64,000 nucleotides of DNA from Chalara sp. BL73. Its lineage: Eukaryota > Ascomycota > Leotiomycetes > Helotiales. Below are positions 58,447 through 64,000 of the stretch, one piece after another. Position 1 is the stretch's first letter. Each line of letters begins with the position of its first letter. The stretch is taken from assembly GCA_918026815.1 (NCBI GenBank), contig CAKJVC010000013.1:372001-436000 (forward strand). Direction: 5' to 3'. The translations under genes were made by a program, and so were the position numbers. The notes beneath the pieces are model-generated. The model saw only the letters and a program-made list of their open reading frames with translations, searched no databases and was not told the DNA's origin.

Positions 58447-60429
58447 ATGGGCAGGTAAACGCAATGCCCACAGGGTCCAACAAGCCATTGACTAACGATG
58501 CGCCTAGCAATGGCATACGGTTCTCTATTTCCGACCTGTCGCCGCCTCGGACTAGGTTGCTTCATTGTGTATACCGTGAGCGGGCAGGCATCTCGCTCTA
58601 TGACGCGCTGCATGCCCCAGGAGGAGAACCTTTCAAGTTCTCGAGAGACATCATCTCGGAAGTTGCCGACACGCTGTTGAGGTTTAGGAATATCTGCGAT
58701 AGCTATGGGGTGAGGAGGGAAAATATTTTGGTCTTTGCCACGGAAGCTATGCGGACCGCAAAGAACAGGGATGATATGCTTGCAGCAATCTGGGAGAAGA
58801 GCGGATTGAAGGTTGATCTGCTGAGCCCGGCTATGGAGAGCCTGTTTGGTGCTATGGGTGCGAGGAGTGGATTTGCGCATGTTGATGGGCTGTTTATGGA
58901 TCTTGGGGGCGGGAGCGTGCAAATGACTTATATAGACTCTGCGGGTGGAATGCATGAATATGCTACATTAGCAGCAGATGCAGCAAAGAGTATGCCTTAC
59001 GGTGCTGCAAAGTTGACAGATGCGTTGCGAAGTAGGTGGGGTCCCACAACCATGGTTATATCCATAAGGGTGTGCGAATTTCTGAATTTCTAAGTCACAA
59101 ATGAGAGAATGTCTACTAACCTTGCCCAGCCACAGAGACCGCAGAGAAGGCAAAGACCGACTTGCATAAACAGATGAGAGAGACATTTGAGGGTTTGCAA
59201 GCAAGGTTTCCCCGGATTAAGGAACAATGTAAGAGTGACCACGGGATCACTATATACTTTTGTGGTGGTGGCTTCAGAGGATATGGTAGCATGCTAATGC
59301 ACACGGACCCCATACAACCGTATCCAATCCCTTCCATTGGTGGCTACACTGTACCCGGGAGTCGTTTTGCTCAGTGGAAGAAAATGCTTGCCGCTAACAA
59401 TCATGATGGTAAAATCTTTGGCATGTCGAAGCGAAGGCGTGAACAATTTCCAGCGATCGTGACAGTTGTGCGTGCTCTTGTCGAAGCTGTCCCATATATC
59501 AAGCAAGTCATTTTCTGCAGTGGTGGCAATCGTGAGGGAGTTCTATATATGAAGCTGTCTCCAGATATACGTGAGAGCAGTCCTTTACAAGTGGTTCCTG
59601 GAGGCATCAAGACCGATATTCCGGTGAACATTGTGGGAGACAATCAAGACGATGGTACCATCAGGGTCACCGAGAAAAGACGCAATTTCGGACAATTTAC
59701 TGCATTATGTTGCCAAGAACATGTATGCGAATATGGGAGATACTGACGAGGTTAACTCTGCAAAGTACCTTCATAGTACGTTATGTGATATTTGACCCTC
59801 TTATCACATCTAACGTCGTCTTAGGTCCAACGTCAGGCCCTCTGGCAGGACTCCCCGGGTTCACACATGAGACTAGAGCTCTATTTGCACTAATGATGTG
59901 TGCTCGCTGGGGCTCGGACCTTGGCCGCACTGACAGAGAAATGTTTGGAAACCTACAGGCCAGTATACGTCTTTGCCTACGTAATTGCTCTTGACAAGGC
60001 CGTTTAGCTAATTTTGTCTACTTCAGACACTGGTGGGTCCAGAATTAAGCTTTCTATGCGACTTTATTGGTACTTCAGCTAGGCTCTTAGCTACACTTGT
60101 TCCATCTGCACTAGTCGACCGGCCAAGGACTCTTTCACAACAAGGGTTGCTGCCTATTCCAGTTAGATTTAGAAGCCAATTTGGACACAACTTGGGTAAG
60201 AAAGGTAAGAAGGATGGTATTCTGCTCGAGGTCGAGGTTGAAGAGTAAGCCATATATTCATTTCTTTTCACTTCTCCCTGCCGTACCTTTGAGATTAACA
60301 AGCGTGTTTAGAAGTCTCGCAACGGGTGTTGGTGAAGCGCTTGACGCCAAATTCTTCAAGAATGTAGGCAACAAGCTAAGCCTAGACTGGAAACTAGAGG
60401 CTGAAGTAAGGATTGTTGAATCATCATAG
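58447..60429 (+). CDS. RTG2-like Ppx/GppA phosphatase-family protein, atypical gene structure
   Basis: The protein matches fungal retrograde regulation protein 2: MGSNGIRFSISDLSPPRTRL, RERAGISLYDAL, VFATEAMRTAKN, GLFMDLGGGSVQMTY (sugar kinase/Hsp70-fold phosphate loop), GITIYFCGGGFRGYG, PYPIPSIGGYTV, KRRREQFPAIV and QVIFCSGGNREGVLY. Exons: 58447-58454, 58508-59031, 59130-59590, 59649-59775, 59825-59958, 60027-60244, 60312-60429. Three oddities exist. The start codon is the Met of MGSN, so the first strand (usually ALVD) is missing. The frame changes near 59600-59650, solved either by a 58-nt intron with weak donor GTGGTT or by a frameshift. The exon ending at 59958 has GC, not GT, after CAG. 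RTG2 senses mitochondrial state and signals to the nucleus. This may be a diverged paralogue beginning to decay. Confidence 0.65.
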
Positions 60430-60847
60430 ATGTCTGCTTAGAGAAGCTTGCAATTCCAGTTTGTGATACCCAAGGACCATGATACTTAAAGATCTTGCAT
60501 TTCTTAATTTGATTATTCGTTCGCCCATTTCACCTCATTTTTCTACTTACTATTTCGGCAAGACCATCTTACATAGACCCTGCTTCCCCCCCCCCCCCCC
60601 CAAAATTATCCGAGGAAACGCTATCAGCAGAGTAAAGCAAACTCGATCCGACATCACATTCTCAGTACCGTCGTTGAGCTTTACCGCTTATCTTAAGGGG
60701 AATCGGAATTTGCCGCCTCAGCCGAAGATTGGTTGTGTTTTCATCATGTCGCATAGCAATTAAGCATTATAACTCCACTATAAATCCTTATATAGTGACA
60801 TATACAGACTTCTTCATATCAAGTGATAGCTGCGACAACATCAGGAA
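60430..60847. other. Intergenic region with a C homopolymer
   Basis: Spacer between the RTG2-like gene and the broken oxygenase gene. It contains a run of 16 C at 60586-60601 and no supported gene. Confidence 0.45.
60586..60601. repeat. Run of 16 C
   Basis: Uninterrupted C16 on the plus strand. Runs of this length are unstable and also prone to assembly error, so its exact length is uncertain. Confidence 0.8.
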
Positions 60848-61940
60848 ATGCCATTACTCAGATTTAGACACATAGGTAAGATCTTTGACAAAATGACAAC
60901 TGGGACACTTCAATTCGCAATCCCGCCTGAGCGCCTTGGTCGTGATCCATCAATATATCTTAACCCCGAGATCGGTCCTTCATGGCCTCAAGAACCATAT
61001 GAAGTAACTCTGCAAGATCTCAAAGCAGAAATTGAGAATGCAGAAAATGCGAGGCCGCTGATGGAGCAGCTTGACTCTCGAGGTTTTGCTATGCTTGGGA
61101 ATAAGAGCGAGTCATTAGGCCATCTTAAACTGCATGAGATTTGAAATGCAGATTATTTAGAAGTAAGATGCAAGTGGTAATAGTTCTGGTATCACTACTG
61201 ATCTGAAAATCTTCATAGGAGACGAAACATTACGCCAACGCAGCACTCTTACAGGACCCAAAACCTATTTTTGATGTTGCAGAATGATCAAGACTAAGTT
61301 AGGAGCTGACGAGACGCTCATCTGGAACTCAGTAACTCGGTCAGCTGATCCCTCAGTGCTCACTCCGTGTGGAAACAATCATTTCCAAGATAAGGCAATA
61401 GTAGGCTTACAATTTGGTGCCATAATCCGCGGTACAGCTTCGGGTGCACATGTCGATCAAGATGCGTCTATTCACAACGCATGTGTAGAGCTGCTGCTGG
61501 AGGTGATATCTTCCAGAAGTACTCACGCGTGCAACAGCTTAATATTTGGCGACCATTGAAAGGACCAGTGACATCAAAACCCTTGGCTGTGTGCGACGGG
61601 TCCGCAGTGCCTGATAAGTCCAAGTCAATCCATTGCGGTCTTTCTGGAACTAGAGTTCTTTTACACCATGGAGGTGAGTTTTTTTTTGGTTTTTTTTTTT
61701 GGCTCAACATGCTCCACAAATTTACTGTTAGTCTTACACTAGACAGTCAATCAAAACTGGTAGTGCATCAAGCGCCAGGGTCCAGAGGACTTCTTCATCC
61801 TCAAAATTTACGATTCTGCTGTCCTTCCTGGCCAAGCGGAATTCGCGCCACATACTGGAGTTGATGATCTCCATGGTGCAGATGGACCCGAAGAACCCAG
61901 AGAAAGCATCGAGGTTAGATTTGTGGTCTGCTATTTATAG
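60848..61940 (+). pseudogene. Broken CmcJ / GA4-desaturase-like oxygenase gene
   Basis: Family blocks follow in order but in broken frames: TGTLQFAIPPERLGRDPSIY, EIGPSWPQEPYEVTLQDLKA and EQLDSRGFAML (60900-61095); a TGA at 61142 falls inside the exon, since NADYLE continues after it; ETKHYANAALL to FDVAE ends one base out of frame with MIKTKLGADETLIWNSVTRS at 61284; GAIIRGTASGAHVDQDASIH (with the metal-ligand type HVD) is one base out of frame with CRAAAGGDIFQKYSRVQQLN and WRPLKGPVTSKPLAVCD; after a T-rich intron comes FFILKIYDSAVLPGQAEFAP and the usual ending. Intact relatives are Fe(II)/2-oxoglutarate-type enzymes such as GA4 desaturase or proteins tailoring natural products. At least one stop and two frameshifts make it dead. 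Confidence 0.7.
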
Positions 61941-62517
61941 GTTTAACTTTGCAGGACCAACTGAAATATCCCCATATATGTATCACATTGTGACAGGGAC
62001 CAAGCTCTGTGAACTGCTGAATATATCAAGCCTCTCAATATTTCTTCAGCCCTCTGTTCTCCTCATGATAAACCTGGTAAAGAATTAATATCGCCTATAT
62101 TTATCGGACAAGGGGAAGTATCATTTCTGCCACTTACCGCATTCAGCCTATATAAACAGCCGCAATTTACATTTAACAAGCTTTTTTCATATCATCACAC
62201 GCCATCCCTGTGTATGCGGGGACCCCATAATCAACTCGTGGCTTTCTCAGACCCCCTCCAATGATGGTAAAAACACGTACCTGCAGCGGAGCAATTCGTA
62301 TAATAGATCTCCGGAGACACCCTTCGGCATCTCATTAAAGACCGGGATGCTTTGGGATCAATACTGATTAGGTCGGTTGAATGGCCATCTCTGGCCACTT
62401 TCCTCATCTTCATTTATGTTTCTACCCGGCCATGCCTATTTTGACTACCATGAGTATATATATCGTTCCTTCCTTTTTCCTAGACATCCAAGCTCATACA
62501 ATTCCAAACAAGCAAAG
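61941..62517. other. Intergenic region / promoter of the CE1 esterase gene
   Basis: No coding region is supported. A TATATAAA string at about 62150 and TATATATA at 62455 are candidate core-promoter elements for the esterase gene. Confidence 0.45.
62455..62462 (+). promoter_or_regulatory. TATA box (TATATATA) of the CE1 esterase gene
   Basis: Lies 63 bp upstream of the ATG at 62518, a usual distance for a short-leader fungal secreted-enzyme gene. Confidence 0.4.
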
Positions 62518-63496
62518 ATGTATCTCTTAACCCTCCTAACTGCAGCTCTTGCCATCACCGCCAATGGCGCGGCGCTTGCTCCTCGAGCAGCTGGCCAGCT
62601 CCAGCAAGTAACATCCTTCAACGCCGGTCCCACGGCCGCCAAAATGTACATCTACGTGCCGTCCAACAAGAAGACCCCGGCGCCAATCATCGTCGCGATC
62701 CACTACTGCACCGGCACCGCGCAAGCCTACTTCTCGAACTCCCAGTACGCAAACCTCGCTGACCAAAAGGGCTTCATCGTCATCTACCCTAACTCACCTT
62801 CGTCGGGAGGATGCTGGGACGTCGCGTCCACCACCAGCTTAACCCACAACGCGGGTGGTGACAGCAAGACCATCGTGAACATGGTCAGCCACGCCGTGGC
62901 CAACTACGGCGGCGACAAGGACCGCGTCTATGCGACGGGCAGCTCGAGCGGCGCCATGATGACGCAGGTCCTCGCCGGCGCGTACCCGGATGTGTTCAAG
63001 GCCGGCAGCAGCTACTCGGGTGTCCCGGACGGGTGCTTCTACGTGCAAGGCGCGCAGGCGGGGCAGGCGACGCCAGGGTGGAACAACCAGTGCGCGAATG
63101 GGCAGCTCACCAAGACCGATCAGCAATGGGGCGACTTGACCCGGAGCTACTATCCCGGGTATAACGGGACCTATCCCAAGATGCTGATGTATGTCTCGTT
63201 TTCTCCCTCTTCTTTTCCCCTGATCTCTCTTTTCTTCCCCTTGAAAGCTCAACTAATGCGGCGATAGCTGGCATGGAACAGCGGATAATACCCTGCGCTA
63301 CGCAAACTACGCAGAGTCCTTGAAGCAATGGTCTAATGTCCTCAAAGTCACCAAGACCAGGGACGTAGCTAATACTCCGCAATCGGGATACACGCAATCC
63401 ATCTACGGCGACACGCTTGTCGGGTACTCTGGAAACGGCGTTGGACACTCGGTGCCCCTCCACGAGACTGTTGACTTGGCGTGGTTTGGTCTGTAG
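62518..63496 (+). CDS. Secreted CE1 acetylxylan/feruloyl esterase-type enzyme
   Basis: Two exons, 62518-63188 and 63268-63496, joined by a 79-nt intron (donor GTATGT, acceptor GATAG), encode 299 residues. The signal peptide is MYLLTLLTAALAITANGAAL. The mature enzyme shows AAKMYIYVPSNKKTPAPIIV, AIHYCTGTAQAYF, GFIVIYPNSPSSGGCWDV, DKDRVYATGSSSGAMMTQVL (nucleophile Ser in G-x-S-x-G), FKAGSSYSGVPDGCF, LIWHGTADNTLRYAN (catalytic Asp, completed by splicing) and YSGNGVGHSVPLHE (catalytic His). This is the alpha/beta-hydrolase of carbohydrate esterase family 1 that removes acetyl groups from xylan in plant biomass; feruloyl esterase activity is the alternative. There is no carbohydrate-binding module. 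The coding sequence is much richer in G+C than its flanks and appears intact. Confidence 0.93.
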
Positions 63497-64000
63497 ATAG
63501 CAAGCTGATACGGGGGCGGGAAAGGTTAATGGAGAATGTAAATAGGAGAAAAATATGATGATGAAGATGATGTAGATACAGCAAAGTTCAAAATCGGCTT
63601 CAATTCTGAACACTCTAATATTTTTTTATTAGCCCACATTTGAGGCACACAGTACTATAAGGGCTAGCTTAATCTCAGACCCTGCATTCACGTATTTCTT
63701 TGCTTTGGATATACGTGGAAATTGCGTGTTTCAACTTGAGAAATAACCGCCGATTTAATGAAAACTTGAAAATAAATTTCCGCTTTAAGAATTGAGGTTA
63801 TCCACTTTGTGCTTTCCAGTCGCTTGCAAAACGGGCGCCAGGGCATTGCCAGTAAAAGCTAGCACGCGCCAAGGAAGCAATAGTGGTGACGCAGAAGATA
63901 CACTGCGATGTTATAACCCATTAATGATATGACCGCAGACTAAGCCATGTCCAGGACTGATATCTTTTGGCGTTGTAATGGCCCCTGAAATCAAGCTGGC
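63497..64000. other. Right-hand intergenic sequence
   Basis: Contains the 3' end of the esterase transcript; nothing else recognised before the window ends. Confidence 0.5.

Noticed and set aside
58176..58955. 259-codon minus-strand open frame across the small hypothetical and RTG2-like genes
   Set aside because: The plus strand carries the RTG2-family motifs; the antisense frame has none and is Pro/Ser/His-rich as shadows of G+C-rich genes often are.
62839..63252. Minus-strand open frame inside the CE1 esterase gene
   Set aside because: Antisense of a clear alpha/beta-hydrolase; no independent support.

Overview
The window looks like a gene-rich stretch of nuclear DNA from a filamentous ascomycete (Pezizomycotina). 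Genes are split by short introns of about 45-105 nt with GTANGT-like donors, CTAAC-type branch points and YAG acceptors. The families seen are typical of that group: HET-domain proteins, fungal-specific transcription factors, a bZIP/DUF3425 factor, tyrosinase, GMC and BBE oxidases, a CrtC/Diels-Alderase-type protein, an acetylxylan/feruloyl esterase-type CE1 enzyme and a saponin hydrolase-type secreted propeller. The species cannot be named from the sequence. No rRNA, convincing tRNA or CRISPR was seen.

Left part (1-24 kb): a 5'-truncated fungal_trans regulator; a 97-residue secreted SH3b-like protein; an intact two-exon HET-domain gene (minus); a secreted tyrosinase-like enzyme; a CorA-like membrane protein (minus); a pogo-type transposon remnant; a secreted-ectodomain membrane protein (minus); a degenerate SRPK-like kinase gene bracketed by two direct copies of a ~128-bp repeat; and an NAD(P)-dependent epimerase-type reductase.

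Middle part (24-48 kb): a broken membrane-protein gene; a saponin hydrolase-type secreted protein; a broken gene with 54-bp (18-residue) Gln-rich repeats; a bZIP factor facing an MpaB-type oxygenase; a dead Tc1-like transposon; then a run of specialised-metabolism-type genes, some intact (CrtC/Diels-Alderase-like, GMC oxidoreductase, BBE-type FAD oxidase) and some broken (methyltransferase, rhodopsin-like, short-chain dehydrogenase). No polyketide, peptide or terpene backbone enzyme is present, so this reads as a decayed or incomplete metabolic island.

Right part (48-64 kb): a HET gene that lost the core of its HET domain, a broken lectin-like propeller gene, a complete but divergent GAPDH paralogue, a small Cys-rich hypothetical, an RTG2-like Ppx/GppA protein with an odd gene structure, a broken CmcJ/GA4-desaturase-like oxygenase and an intact CE1 esterase.

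The strongest overall pattern is the number of dead genes (eight, plus two transposon relics). Several of their in-frame stops sit exactly where a C-to-T change in a Gln or Arg codon would put them, which is what repeat-induced point mutation or cytosine deamination would give. The features most worth following up are the divergent GAPDH, the decayed metabolic island, the kinase bracketed by hairpin-containing repeats, and the small SH3b-like secreted protein. All intron positions are read by eye from splice signals and reading frame, without transcript evidence.
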